Positions 50,853-60,186 of a DNA stretch of 64,000 nucleotides are shown piece by piece; the stretch's first letter is position 1, and every line of letters begins with the position of its first letter. The stretch lies in assembly GCF_001676705.1 (NCBI RefSeq), contig NZ_CP016170.1, positions 1,860,001 through 1,924,000 on the forward strand, written 5' to 3'. The notes beneath the pieces were generated by a model. The model was not told the DNA's origin, did no database searches, and saw nothing but the letters and a program-made list of their open reading frames with translations. The DNA is from Bordetella bronchialis. GTDB taxonomy: Bacteria; Pseudomonadota; Gammaproteobacteria; Burkholderiales; Burkholderiaceae_B. The position numbers and the translations under genes were made by a program.

Positions 50853-52553
50853 ATGACCCCGCCTACATCGCCCCTGGCACGTTTCGCACGCCGTATCCTC
50901 GAACTTTGCCTGCCCGCGATGCTGGCGGTCCTGCCGATGGCCGCGCCCGCCACCGCGCACGGGCAGGGCGCCGCGGGACAGGACGCCCGCCAGCGTGCCG
51001 CGCCTGTCGCGGACGGCCCGCCCGCGGCGGCCCTGCGCATCGGTTCCAAACGCTTCACCGAGTCGTACATCCTGGCCCAGCTGCTGGCGCTGCAGGTTCG
51101 GCAGCGGACCGGGCAGGCGCCCGCCGTGTCGCAAGGGCTGGGCAATACGGCCATCGTCTACCAGGCCTTGCGCAGCGGCGGCATCGACCTCTATCCGGAG
51201 TACACGGGCACCATCGCGCTGGAGATACTCAAGAGCGACAAGCCGCTGTCGATGGACGAGATGCGGCGCGGCCTGGCGCCCCTGGGGCTGGGCGTGGGCA
51301 TTCCCTTCGGGTTCAACGACGGTTATGCGCTGGCGATGCGCGCCGCCGACGCCGATCGGCTGGGTATACGTTCCCTGAGCGACCTGGCGCGGCATCCCGA
51401 GCTGCGCCTGGGGCTTTCCAGCGAATTCATAGGCCGCGCCGATGGCTGGCGCGGTCTTGCCGCGCGTTATGGCCTGCCCCAGGTGCCCACGGGGCTGGAC
51501 CATGGCCTGGCCTACGATGCCATCCAGAAAAAACAGACGGACGTCATCGATATCTACACCACGGACGCCAAGATCGACGCGTTGGGTTTGCGCATCCTGG
51601 ACGACGACCTGAAGTACTTCCCGCGCTACGACGCCGTGGTGCTGTACCGGCTCGATGTGCCGCGGCGCCATCCCGAGGCCTGGGCGGCGATGCAGGCCCT
51701 GGCGGGGACGATAGACGAGCACGCCATGATCGCCATGAACGCGCGCGCCGAACTGGATGGCGCGCCGTTCGACATCATCGCCCGCGAACGGCTGGCGACG
51801 GCGGATGCCGGTACGCCTTCCGCCGCCGGCACGACGTCCGCAGCCGGGGCGGCTGGCGGGTCGGCGGGAGCCGCGGGCGCGGCCGCCGCCGCGCAGCCCG
51901 CGCGCTATGGCTTCTGGAACAAATTGCTGGGCCCGGACCTGGGCCGGCTGGCCTGGCAGCACCTGATGCTGGTGACGTTCGCCGTCGCCATCGCCGTCGT
52001 GGTGGCGGTACCCGCCGGCGTGTTCGTCCATGGGCATCGGCGGCCGCGCGCGGTCGTGCTGGGCATGACGGGCCTGTTGCAGACCATCCCGTCGCTGGCC
52101 ATGCTCGCCATCCTGATCACCGTGACGGGCCGCATCGGCGCCGTGCCGGCGCTGCTGGCGCTGACGCTATATGCGCTGCTGCCCATCATGCGCAACACGG
52201 TCGCCGGCCTGGACGAAGTCTCTTCCGGCATGCGCATGGCCGCCACGGCATTGGGCATGACTACGCGGCAGCGCATCATGCTGATCGAACTGCCCCTGGC
52301 GCGGCCCACCATCCTGGCCGGCGTGCGCACGGCCACTTCGATCTCCATAGGCACCGCCACCATCGCCGCCTTTATCGGCGCGGGCGGCTTCGGCGAGCGC
52401 ATCGTCACGGGGCTGGCTTTGAACGATGGCCAGCTATTGCTGGCGGGGGCGGTGCCGGCGGCCGCCATGGCGCTGGCCAGCGAGCTGGTGTTCGAGGCGG
52501 TGGACTGGCGTTTGCGCCGGCACGCCGCCGCGCCCCCGGGCTTGGGCGCCTGA
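50853..52553 (+). CDS. Betaine/osmoprotectant-type ABC receptor fused to its permease
   Basis: A 566-residue protein. A signal segment (about 18-38) is followed by an OpuAC-type binding domain (about 60-320: IGSKRFTESYILAQLLALQ, LYPEYTGT). A 35-residue Ala/Gly linker follows, then a permease domain (about 355-550) with five or six helices and the EAA loop ALGMTTRQRIMLIELPLARP. The known fused importers mostly place the receptor after the permease; here it comes first. No ATPase gene is near. Quaternary-ammonium compounds or ergothioneine-like ligands are possible. Upstream ATGs exist, but only 50853 leaves a normal signal peptide. Confidence 0.85.
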   Translation: MTPPTSPLARFARRILELCLPAMLAVLPMAAPATAHGQGAAGQDARQRAAPVADGPPAAALRIGSKRFTESYILAQLLALQVRQRTGQAPAVSQGLGNTAIVYQALRSGGIDLYPEYTGTIALEILKSDKPLSMDEMRRGLAPLGLGVGIPFGFNDGYALAMRAADADRLGIRSLSDLARHPELRLGLSSEFIGRADGWRGLAARYGLPQVPTGLDHGLAYDAIQKKQTDVIDIYTTDAKIDALGLRILDDDLKYFPRYDAVVLYRLDVPRRHPEAWAAMQALAGTIDEHAMIAMNARAELDGAPFDIIARERLATADAGTPSAAGTTSAAGAAGGSAGAAGAAAAAQPARYGFWNKLLGPDLGRLAWQHLMLVTFAVAIAVVVAVPAGVFVHGHRRPRAVVLGMTGLLQTIPSLAMLAILITVTGRIGAVPALLALTLYALLPIMRNTVAGLDEVSSGMRMAATALGMTTRQRIMLIELPLARPTILAGVRTATSISIGTATIAAFIGAGGFGERIVTGLALNDGQLLLAGAVPAAAMALASELVFEAVDWRLRRHAAAPPGLGA

Positions 52554-52645
52554 GACGCGCGGCCTTCATCGTCTTGCACGGCCGCGGCGAGATCCGGCAC
52601 CGCGCGGCGACGGACCGCCGCTACGGACCGCCCAGGGGCGCCCGG

Positions 52646-53611
52646 CTATTCCGCCTTGGCGCCCATCTGCTTGACCAGCGCGCTCCATTTCGCCTGTTCC
52701 TTGCGGGTGAACTCGCCGAAGGCTTCGGGGCTGCCGCCCACGGGATCGGCGCCTTCGGCGGTCATCTTGTCCTTCAGGCCGGGCAGCGCGGCGTTCACCG
52801 CCTGGTTCAAGGTGGCGACGGCCGCCGGCGGCGTGCCCTTGGGCGCGAACATGCCGAACCAGGAACCGGCCTCGAAGCCGGGGAAGCCGTTTTCCGCGAT
52901 GGTGGGCACGTCGGGCATGGAGGCCGAGCGGCGGATGCTGCTGACCGCGATCGCGCGCAGCTTGCCGGCCTTGATCTGGCCGATGACCGAAGGAATGGTG
53001 GCGAACATGAATTGCACGCGGCCGCTGAGCAGGTCGTTCAGCGCGTCGGCGCCCTTGTAGGGAATGTGGGTGGCCTGCACGCCGACCTTCTGCATGAGCA
53101 TGTAGCTGGCCAGGTGGGAAGAGGTGCCGATGCCGGTCGAGCTGTAGTTCAGCTTGCCGGAGTGTTTCCTGGCATAGGCGATGAACTCGGCCACGTTATG
53201 CACGGGCGCTTCCGGCGGCACCACCAGCACATTGGGCACGTCGGCGAACTGCACCACCGGGACCAAGTCGGTCAGCGGGTCGTAGTCCAGCTTGTTCAGG
53301 CTGGAGTTGACCGCGATGGGGCCCACCGAGGCGGCCAGCAGCGTGTAGCCGTCCGGCGCGGCGCGGGCCACGTATTCTGTGCCGATATTGCCGCCCGCGC
53401 CCGGACGGTTCTCGATGATGAAGCTCTGCTTGAGCGACTCGGCGATCTTGTTGCCGATCGCGCGCGTCAGGATGTCCGTCGTACCGCCCGCCGTGAATGC
53501 CACGACGATCTTCACCGGTCTTTCGGGATAGTCGGCGCGGGCCGCTGCCGGGGCGATGCCGGCGGCAATGGCGAAGGCGGCGAAAGCGCGCGCCAGGGTC
53601 TTCATGGACAT
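52646..53611 (-). CDS. Bug-family periplasmic receptor
   Basis: A 321-residue TctC/Bug protein. The signal peptide ends near AAARA (about residue 24), then DYPERPVKIVVAFTAGGTTD, RAAPDGYTLL and IPYKGADALNDLL follow the family pattern. GGAGGAG 5 nt before ATG 53611 is a strong ribosome site. It stands alone, without a catabolic gene beside it, so the ligand cannot be guessed. The 219-bp gap to the Nudix gene holds both divergent promoters, not resolved. Confidence 0.9.
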   Translation of the reverse strand: MSMKTLARAFAAFAIAAGIAPAAARADYPERPVKIVVAFTAGGTTDILTRAIGNKIAESLKQSFIIENRPGAGGNIGTEYVARAAPDGYTLLAASVGPIAVNSSLNKLDYDPLTDLVPVVQFADVPNVLVVPPEAPVHNVAEFIAYARKHSGKLNYSSTGIGTSSHLASYMLMQKVGVQATHIPYKGADALNDLLSGRVQFMFATIPSVIGQIKAGKLRAIAVSSIRRSASMPDVPTIAENGFPGFEAGSWFGMFAPKGTPPAAVATLNQAVNAALPGLKDKMTAEGADPVGGSPEAFGEFTRKEQAKWSALVKQMGAKAE

Positions 53612-53830
53612 GGTGCTCCTCCTGTATGTTTTTGTGCACGGACGGCGGCCGGCGCTGGATACACGCGCCCCTCCTGTCGGCCCCGCGGCGGACTTGCCGC
53701 GGCGCCGGGACGCGCCCGGCAGTCCCGATCTTCTCACATGCCGCCCGCATCGTATTGTGAGAATCCGAACGGCCAGGCACGGAACGTGCCAGCGGCAACT
53801 GCTAAAGTTGGACTTCCCCTTCAGCCGCGG

Positions 53831-54424
53831 ATGGAATCAGTGCATACGAACAGCGACGCCCACCTCTTGGAAAAAACCCTGAAGCAGGAGACCCTGTTCG
53901 AAGGCAGTTTCCTGCGCGCCCGGCGCGACACGGTGCAGCTTCCCAATGGCCACCAGGCGACGCGCGAATACATCGTCCACCCCGGTGCCGTCGTCGTCGT
54001 GCCACTGCTGGACGACGGCCGCGTATTGCTCGTGCGCCAGTACCGCTATCCCCTGGGCCGGGTCATGACGGAATTTCCCGCCGGCAAGCTGGACCCGGGC
54101 GAGGATCCCCTGGTGTGCGGCCAGCGCGAACTGCTCGAAGAAACCGGCTACCGCGGCGGCGAGTGGGCCCTGGCGGGCGCCATGCACGTGGCCATCGCCT
54201 ATTCGACTGAAATCATCCACATCTACTTCGCCCGCGGCTTGCAGCCCGGTCCGGCGCGGACCGATGCCGACGAATTCGTCGATGTCCATCCCATGGCGGT
54301 CGGCGACCTGTTCGCGGCCTGCCGCGAAGGCGCCATCACCGATTCCAAGACGCTCACCTGCGCGCTGTGGCTGCAGAACGCGCTGAGCGGCGCGTGGGAG
54401 CTGACATGGAAACCGGCGGACTGA
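53831..54424 (+). CDS. nudF: Nudix hydrolase, ADP-ribose pyrophosphatase type
   Basis: A 197-residue enzyme. The Nudix box is complete: G-x5-E-x7-R-E-x2-E-E-x-G-Y at GKLDPGEDP to LLEETGY (about 80-102). The N-terminal domain (LFEGSFLRARRDTVQLPNG) and HPGAVVVVPLLDDG fit the NudF/ADPRase family, which splits ADP-ribose to AMP and ribose 5-phosphate. The 3' end overlaps the DUF1810 gene by 19 bp. Confidence 0.92.
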   Translation: MESVHTNSDAHLLEKTLKQETLFEGSFLRARRDTVQLPNGHQATREYIVHPGAVVVVPLLDDGRVLLVRQYRYPLGRVMTEFPAGKLDPGEDPLVCGQRELLEETGYRGGEWALAGAMHVAIAYSTEIIHIYFARGLQPGPARTDADEFVDVHPMAVGDLFAACREGAITDSKTLTCALWLQNALSGAWELTWKPAD

Positions 54425-54837
54425 ACGACCCCTACGACCTGCAACGCTTCGTCCAGGCGCAGGACCCGGTCTACGACGCGGTGTGCCGCGAACTGGCCGA
54501 AGGTCGCAAGCGCAGCCATTGGATGTGGTTCGTGTTTCCCCAGGTGCGGGGATTGGGGCGCAGCGACATGGCGCGGCGCTACGCCATCTCCGGGCTGGAC
54601 GAGGCGCGCGCCTACCTGCGCCACCCCGTGCTGGGACCGCGGCTGAGACACGCCTGCGAGCTCGTGCAGCGCGCCCCCGGGACCGCGGCGGATATCTTCG
54701 GGCCCCTGGACGCAGTGAAGCTGCGCTCGTCCTTGACGCTGTTCACGTGGGCGGCGCCCGGCGAGCCGATCTTCCGTGCCTGCCTGGATCGCTTCTTCGA
54801 CGGCCAGGCCGATCCGCTGACGCTTTCCCTGCTGTAG
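54406..54837 (+). CDS. DUF1810 family protein overlapping the Nudix gene
   Basis: A 143-residue cytoplasmic protein with the DUF1810 signature DPYDLQRFVQAQDPVYDAV and GRKRSHWMWFVFPQVRGLGRS. The function is unknown. The 19-bp overlap with the ADP-ribose pyrophosphatase gene implies coupled expression and hints at a role in ADP-ribose or NAD metabolism, which is inference. Confidence 0.88.
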   Translation: METGGLNDPYDLQRFVQAQDPVYDAVCRELAEGRKRSHWMWFVFPQVRGLGRSDMARRYAISGLDEARAYLRHPVLGPRLRHACELVQRAPGTAADIFGPLDAVKLRSSLTLFTWAAPGEPIFRACLDRFFDGQADPLTLSLL

Positions 54838-54951
54838 CCGCCGCCACCGCCGCCTTGCGGCCGATGTGGCAAACTTGGTCCCCGCCGATTGCCCCCGCGA
54901 GGCCGCCCGCCGCCTACGCGCGCATTTCGCCATCCACAAGAACAGAGACGC

Positions 54952-57312
54952 ATGCGCATGAACAAGCTTCGCTCGACCCTACCCTTGCTGATCGCGCTGG
55001 CCGCCGGGACGCCGGCATATGGCCAGACGGACCATCCCCCCTTGGCGGCGCCGTCCATGATGCGCGAGCACGCGGCGCGCGAAGCCTTCGTGGAAGACCT
55101 GCTGCGGCGCATGACGGTGGACGAAAAAATCGGCCAGCTGCGCCTGGTCAGCGTGCCGGCGGGGGCCAACCCCGACCGGGCCGGCTTCAATGCCGATATC
55201 CGGGCGGGCAAGGCGGGCGCCGTCTTCAACACCGTGACGCCCAAGGACATCCGCGTGCTGCAGGACTCGGCCATGCAAAGCCGGCTGAAGATCCCGCTGT
55301 TCTTCGCCTACGACGTCATCCACGGGCAACGCACGATCTTCCCGATCGGCCTGGGCCTGGCGTCCACCTGGAACCTGGACGCCATCCGCCTGACCGGCCG
55401 CATCTCCGCGAAGGAGGCCAGCGCCGACGGCCTGGACGTGACGTGGTCGCCGATGGTGGACATATCCCGCGATCCCCGCTGGGGCCGTAATTCCGAAGGC
55501 TTCGGCGAGGACACCTACCTGACTTCGCGCATCGGCGCGGAGCTGGTCAAGGCCTACCAGGGCGACGATCCCGCGGCGTCCGATAGCATCATGGCCGTGG
55601 TCAAGCATTTCGCCGCCTACGGCGCGGTGGAGGGCGGCCGCGACTACAACACCGTCGACATGAGCCCGCAACGCCTGTTCCAGGACTACTTGCCGCCGTA
55701 CAAGGCGGCCCTGGATGCCGGCGCGGTGGGCGTGATGATCGCCCTGAATTCGCTGAACGGCGTGCCGGCCACCGGCGACAAATGGCTGCTGCAGGACGTG
55801 CTGCGCAAGCAATGGGGCTTCAAGGGCATCACCATCAGCGATCATGGTGCCATCATGGAAATGATCAAGCATGGCGTGGCGTCCGACGGCCGCGACGCGG
55901 CGCGCCTGGCGATCACCGCCGGCGCGGACATGAGCATGAGCGACACCATGTATGGCGACAACCTGAAGCCGCTGCTGGACAGCGGCCGCGTCAGCATGGC
56001 CGACCTGGACCGCGCCGTGCGCGACGTGTTGCGCGTCAAGTACGACCTGGGACTGTTCCGCGACCCTTATCGCCGCATCGGGCCGCCGCAGAACGATCCG
56101 CCGGACGTCAATGCCGAGAGCCGCCTGCATCGGGACGCGGCGCGTCAGGTCGCGCGCGAAAGCCTCGTCCTGCTCAAGAACCGGGGCGGCGTGCTGCCGC
56201 TGCGCAAGCAGGGCACCATCGCCGTGGTCGGGCCTTTGGCCAAAAGCCAGCGCGACATGATGGGCAACTGGTCGGCGGCCGGCCGGCCCGAACAGACCGT
56301 GTCGGTCTACCAGGGCATCTCGCGGGCGGTCGGCGACCGCGCACGGCTGCTGTATGCCAAGGGCGCCAATGTCATCGACGATCCCGAGATCGTGAAGTAC
56401 CTGAACCTGTACGAACAGGATGTAGAGGTGGACGCGGCCCCGCCCGCGCGCCTGATCGACGACGCCGTGGCGGCGGCGCGGCAGGCCGACGTGGTGGTGG
56501 CCGTGGTGGGAGAATCGCAGGGCATGGCGCACGAGGCCTCCAGCCGCAGCGATATCGTGATTCCCGACAGCCAGGCCAGGCTGCTGAAGGCCTTGAAGGC
56601 CACCGGCAAGCCGCTGGTCATCGTATTGATGAACGGCCGGCCGCTGGCGCTGACCTGGGAGAACGACAACGCCGATGCGCTGCTGGAAGCCTGGTTCGCC
56701 GGCACCGAGGGCGGCAATGCGGTCGCCGACGTGCTGTTCGGCGACTACAACCCGTCCGGCAAACTGCCGATGACCTTTCCCCGTTCGGTGGGACAGATCC
56801 CCATCTACTACAACCATCTGAACACCGGGCGGCCCTTCGATCCCGTGCATCCGGACAAGTACACGTCCCGCTATTTCGACGCGGCCAACGGCCCGTTGTT
56901 TCCCTTCGGCTATGGCTTGAGCTACACCACGTTCGCGGTGTCGGATGTCGCCCTGTCCCGCCCGCTGATGCCGCGCGGCGGCACCGTACAGGCCAGCGTG
57001 ACGGTGACCAACACCGGCAGCCGCGAAGGCGCGACGGTGGTGCAGCTGTATATCCAGGACCCGGTGGCCTCCATCAGCCGGCCGGTCAAGGAATTGAAGC
57101 ACTTCCGGAAAGTGACGCTGAAGCCGGGCGAATCGCGCCAGGTGGCCTTCACCATCGACGAGGACGACCTGAGCTTCTACAACGCCCAACTGCACTATGG
57201 CGCCGAACCGGGCTTGTTCAACGTCTATGTGGGCCTGGATTCGCAGGACGTGAAGCAGACCAGCTTTACCTTGGAGCAGGCGGCGGGGCGAGTCAGCGGA
57301 TCAGGTTCATGA
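54952..57312 (+). CDS. bglX: Periplasmic GH3 beta-glucosidase
   Basis: A 786-residue enzyme with a signal peptide (to about TPAYGQ, residue 22). The GH3 N-terminal barrel has [17 protein letters not shown] and the nucleophile Asp in [13 protein letters not shown]. The (alpha/beta)6 sandwich with [20 protein letters not shown] and a fibronectin-III-like C-terminal domain follow. It cleaves beta-glucosides in the periplasm. ATG 54958 is an alternative start two codons in. The stop overlaps the convergent folE 3' end by 20 bp. Confidence 0.93.
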   Translation: MRMNKLRSTLPLLIALAAGTPAYGQTDHPPLAAPSMMREHAAREAFVEDLLRRMTVDEKIGQLRLVSVPAGANPDRAGFNADIRAGKAGAVFNTVTPKDIRVLQDSAMQSRLKIPLFFAYDVIHGQRTIFPIGLGLASTWNLDAIRLTGRISAKEASADGLDVTWSPMVDISRDPRWGRNSEGFGEDTYLTSRIGAELVKAYQGDDPAASDSIMAVVKHFAAYGAVEGGRDYNTVDMSPQRLFQDYLPPYKAALDAGAVGVMIALNSLNGVPATGDKWLLQDVLRKQWGFKGITISDHGAIMEMIKHGVASDGRDAARLAITAGADMSMSDTMYGDNLKPLLDSGRVSMADLDRAVRDVLRVKYDLGLFRDPYRRIGPPQNDPPDVNAESRLHRDAARQVARESLVLLKNRGGVLPLRKQGTIAVVGPLAKSQRDMMGNWSAAGRPEQTVSVYQGISRAVGDRARLLYAKGANVIDDPEIVKYLNLYEQDVEVDAAPPARLIDDAVAAARQADVVVAVVGESQGMAHEASSRSDIVIPDSQARLLKALKATGKPLVIVLMNGRPLALTWENDNADALLEAWFAGTEGGNAVADVLFGDYNPSGKLPMTFPRSVGQIPIYYNHLNTGRPFDPVHPDKYTSRYFDAANGPLFPFGYGLSYTTFAVSDVALSRPLMPRGGTVQASVTVTNTGSREGATVVQLYIQDPVASISRPVKELKHFRKVTLKPGESRQVAFTIDEDDLSFYNAQLHYGAEPGLFNVYVGLDSQDVKQTSFTLEQAAGRVSGSGS

Positions 57313-57838
57313 ACTCCGCCCGGGTGGCGGCGTTCTCGTGGAATTCGCCCAGCATGACGGAGGTCACCATGGAGGAGTTCTGCTTCTCCACCCCGCGCAT
57401 CATCATGCACATGTGCTGGGCCTCGATGACCACCGCCACGCCGGCCGCGCCGGTGACCTGCTGAACGGCCTCGGCGATCTGGCGGCTGAGGTTCTCCTGG
57501 ATCTGCAGGCGGCGCGCGAACATGTCGACGATGCGGGCGACCTTGGAAAGCCCGAGCACCTTGCCGTTGGGCAGATACGCGACGTGCGCCTTGCCGATGA
57601 AAGGCAGGATATGGTGCTCGCACAGCGAGTACAGCTCGATGTTCTTGACCAGCACGATTTCCTTGGTATCGGACGAGAACAAGGCACCGTTGACGATCTC
57701 GTGCAGATTTTGGTCGTAGCCGCGGCACAGGTATTTCATGGCCTTGGCGGCGCGCAGCGGCGTGTCGCGCAACCCTTCGCGGTTGGGATCCTCGCCGAGC
57801 TGCTGCAAGATGGCGGTGTAGTGTTCTTCTAGCGACAT
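57293..57838 (-). CDS. folE: GTP cyclohydrolase I
   Basis: A 181-residue enzyme making dihydroneopterin triphosphate, the first step of folate synthesis. The zinc ligands Cys73 and His76 lie in [10 protein letters not shown], with Cys144 in [29 protein letters not shown] and [11 protein letters not shown] are conserved. The start [11 protein letters not shown] at 57838 fits the standard length; the longer open frame upstream is not coding. Confidence 0.96.
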   Translation of the reverse strand: MSLEEHYTAILQQLGEDPNREGLRDTPLRAAKAMKYLCRGYDQNLHEIVNGALFSSDTKEIVLVKNIELYSLCEHHILPFIGKAHVAYLPNGKVLGLSKVARIVDMFARRLQIQENLSRQIAEAVQQVTGAAGVAVVIEAQHMCMMMRGVEKQNSSMVTSVMLGEFHENAATRAEFMNLIR

Positions 57839-57986
57839 GGTGATGGCCTGCGTTGACGTGCTGGGATGATGGACCAGCGGAATCGATACGATACCGCCGT
57901 TACGCGCGGCGCGGGGATCCTTCGTCCGGCCCACCTGCCGATGGCCCGCCCGGCGCACCGGGCCGCCGGCCCGGCGGCCGGGCGAT

Positions 57987-59081
57987 CTAGCGGCTTCGTC
58001 CGGACGGCGGGCGGGGCGCGGTGCAAGCGGCCGCGCCGGGGACCGTGCTGGCGTCCGCGCCCAGCAGCGCGCGCGCGCCGCATTCCGAGCCGAACATGCC
58101 GCGCTGGTCATGGCCGACGCCGGCCACTTCATAGGCGCGATGCACGTTGTGCTTGAGCGCGGGCAGCCAGGCTTCGTAGCGCAGATAGGCGCGGCCGCGC
58201 GCCAGCCGTGTCGGTCCCTGCGCCTCCGCGCCGCAGCGCTTGTCCAGCCAACGGTGTTCCGGGTTGTTGTCGGCCCCGCCCAGCAGATAGGTGACGCCAC
58301 GCTGCGCATAGCGCGCCGCCAGGCGCTTGGAATCCGGCACGCGCACGTCGCGCGGCAGGTGCTCCAGCCCGTAGCGGAAATCGTCGAAGTCCGGGCACAG
58401 GCCCGCGTTGTACGGGCCGAAGCCGCCGTCGGCGCGCGGCCGGTCCTTGGTGAAGTACAGGTACGAGGACGGGTTGGCGATGACGTAGCGCAGGTCCACG
58501 CCGCGCTTGCGGATGGCTTCGTCCACGTCATTCAGCACGGCGTAGCGTTGCAGCATTTGGGCGCCGGCCGAATGGCCGGCCAGCACGACGTCGCGCAGCG
58601 CCGGCAGCTCGCGGCGGTCGGCCAGCCATTCCAGCAGGTCGTCGAGCACGTCGAAGGACCCGATGGGAGCGGGGCGGCCCGGCGCCTTGGCGCTATCGCC
58701 GTCGGCGATCCAGCGCTGCCGGTGCCACGCCGGCATGCCTTCGAAGCCGCGGTCTATGGTGTCGGCGAACTTGGGCGCGATGACCAGCGTGCGGTCCATG
58801 GCGGCCGGATTCAGCCACAGCAGTCCCGCCGCCGTTTCGTAATAGCGATCGGCGTCCCGCTTGATGCCATGCAGGATGACGATGACGTGTTCGACGCCGG
58901 CCAGCTTGTCCGCGCTCAGCACGCGGCTGGCGTAGACCGGAAAGGGATAGCGGTGCGCGGGCGCGCCGAGCCGCACGGTCTGCCAGGGCGGCACGCCGAC
59001 GCGCGGCGGGCCGTTGTCTTCCTGCGCCTGCGCGCGGGCCAGGATGCATAGGGCCAGCAAAAAGCAAAGAACCAGGCGCAT
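57987..59081 (-). CDS. Secreted alpha/beta-hydrolase
   Basis: A 364-residue protein with a signal peptide ([20 protein letters not shown]) and a hydrolase fold. [19 protein letters not shown] carries the oxyanion HG, the nucleophile Ser is in [10 protein letters not shown] (about residue 174), and the catalytic His is probably in [12 protein letters not shown] near the C-terminus. It resembles PHB-depolymerase or esterase-like proteins, but no specific family is certain. Two Cys pairs could form disulfides. Confidence 0.78.
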   Translation of the reverse strand: MRLVLCFLLALCILARAQAQEDNGPPRVGVPPWQTVRLGAPAHRYPFPVYASRVLSADKLAGVEHVIVILHGIKRDADRYYETAAGLLWLNPAAMDRTLVIAPKFADTIDRGFEGMPAWHRQRWIADGDSAKAPGRPAPIGSFDVLDDLLEWLADRRELPALRDVVLAGHSAGAQMLQRYAVLNDVDEAIRKRGVDLRYVIANPSSYLYFTKDRPRADGGFGPYNAGLCPDFDDFRYGLEHLPRDVRVPDSKRLAARYAQRGVTYLLGGADNNPEHRWLDKRCGAEAQGPTRLARGRAYLRYEAWLPALKHNVHRAYEVAGVGHDQRGMFGSECGARALLGADASTVPGAAACTAPRPPSGRSR

Positions 59082-59168
59082 GGGTCCACCGGACTAGGGC
59101 GGCGGCGGGCGGCCGCGCGATAGCGCACGATTGTAGGCGGCGCCACGTGGCAATACGCTGAATGGCGG

Positions 59169-60086
59169 TCATTCCGACGCGGGCCGGCTCCAGTACGCCG
59201 GATCCGCGTAGGCCTGCCGCAACAGGTCGATGAAGGCCCGCACGCGTGCCGGTATGTGCTTGCGTTCCGGCAGCATGGCGTAGATCCCGTTGGGCGGCGC
59301 GCAGTAGTCGTCCAGGACGGTTATCAGCCGTCCCCGCGCCAGGTCCTGCTGGACTTCCCACATCGAGCGCCAGGCCAGTCCGCAGCCCGCCAGCGTCCAT
59401 TGGTGCAGGACGCTGCCGTCGCTGCATTCCAGGCGCCCGGCGACGCGATAGGGCTGCACCTGGCCGTTCACGCGGAACAGCCAGCCGCGCGACTGGTTGC
59501 CCTGGTTGCCGAAGGACAGGCAGTGATGTCCGGCCAGGTCGGCGGGCGTGCGCGGCGTGCCATGCCGCGCCAGGTAGTCGGGCGAGGCCACCACGACACG
59601 GCGGTTATCGGCCAGGCGGATGGCCACCATGCCGGAATCGTCCAGATCGCCGATGCGCACGGCGCAGTCGTAGCGCTCTTCGATCAGGTCGACCAGGCGG
59701 TCGCTCAGGTCCAGTGTCACGCCGACGTCCGGATAGCACTCGGCATAGCCGGGCAGCAAGGGCGCGACATGGCGCCGGCCGAAGCCGGCCGGCGCCGTGA
59801 TGCGCAGCAGGCCGGTCGGCCGGGCGCTGCCCTGGGCGACCAGGCTTTCGGATTCGTTCAGGTCCCGCAGGATGCGCTGGGCGTCTTCCAGCAGGGCGCT
59901 GCCCTCGGCCGTTAGGGAAATGCGGCGCGTGGAGCGCACCAGCAGCTTCACGCCCAGGCGCGCTTCCAGGGCATCGATGCGTCGGCCGATCATGGCGGGC
60001 GCCACGCCTTCCGCCCGCGCCGCCGCCGACAGGCTGCCCAGGGTGGCCACGTCCACGAAGGTCTGGAGTTGCTTGAAGCGGTCCAT
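59169..60086 (-). CDS. LysR-type regulator divergent from aceB
   Basis: A 305-residue regulator. The helix-turn-helix is at residues about 16-45 (GSLSAAARAEGVAPAMIGRRI), with a periplasmic-binding-like effector domain from about 90. It belongs to the CrgA/AaeR-like subgroup. Divergence from malate synthase across 100 bp is the classic layout for a LysR regulator and its target, but control of aceB is inference. Confidence 0.92.
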   Translation of the reverse strand: MDRFKQLQTFVDVATLGSLSAAARAEGVAPAMIGRRIDALEARLGVKLLVRSTRRISLTAEGSALLEDAQRILRDLNESESLVAQGSARPTGLLRITAPAGFGRRHVAPLLPGYAECYPDVGVTLDLSDRLVDLIEERYDCAVRIGDLDDSGMVAIRLADNRRVVVASPDYLARHGTPRTPADLAGHHCLSFGNQGNQSRGWLFRVNGQVQPYRVAGRLECSDGSVLHQWTLAGCGLAWRSMWEVQQDLARGRLITVLDDYCAPPNGIYAMLPERKHIPARVRAFIDLLRQAYADPAYWSRPASE

Positions 60087-60108
60087 TTTTAACCAGGAAT
60101 AAAAGATG

Positions 60109-60137
60109 AATCTACTTTTATATACTTTTTAATTCAA
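60109..60137 (-). promoter_or_regulatory. Promoter of the LysR gene in an AT-rich divergent region
   Basis: Minus strand TTGAAT (60137-60132), 17 bp, TAGATT (60114-60109), 23 bp before the LysR start. The AT-rich block 60100-60140 also shows TGAAT...ATTCA arms spaced by about 20 bp, which may be the regulator's binding region for both genes. Confidence 0.5.
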
Positions 60138-60186
60138 TATCCGCTTCGTACACTGGCGGACACAGGATTCTTCCGCGGAGACATCT

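Noticed and set aside
50813..54424. 1203-codon plus-strand open frame
   Set aside because: Only its last 198 codons (the Nudix gene) are real; the rest runs out of frame through the receptor-permease fusion and antisense to a Bug gene.
57839..58531. N-terminal extension of folE
   Set aside because: The added sequence is antisense to the hydrolase gene's other frame and not part of the enzyme; the standard start MSLEEHY fits length and fold.
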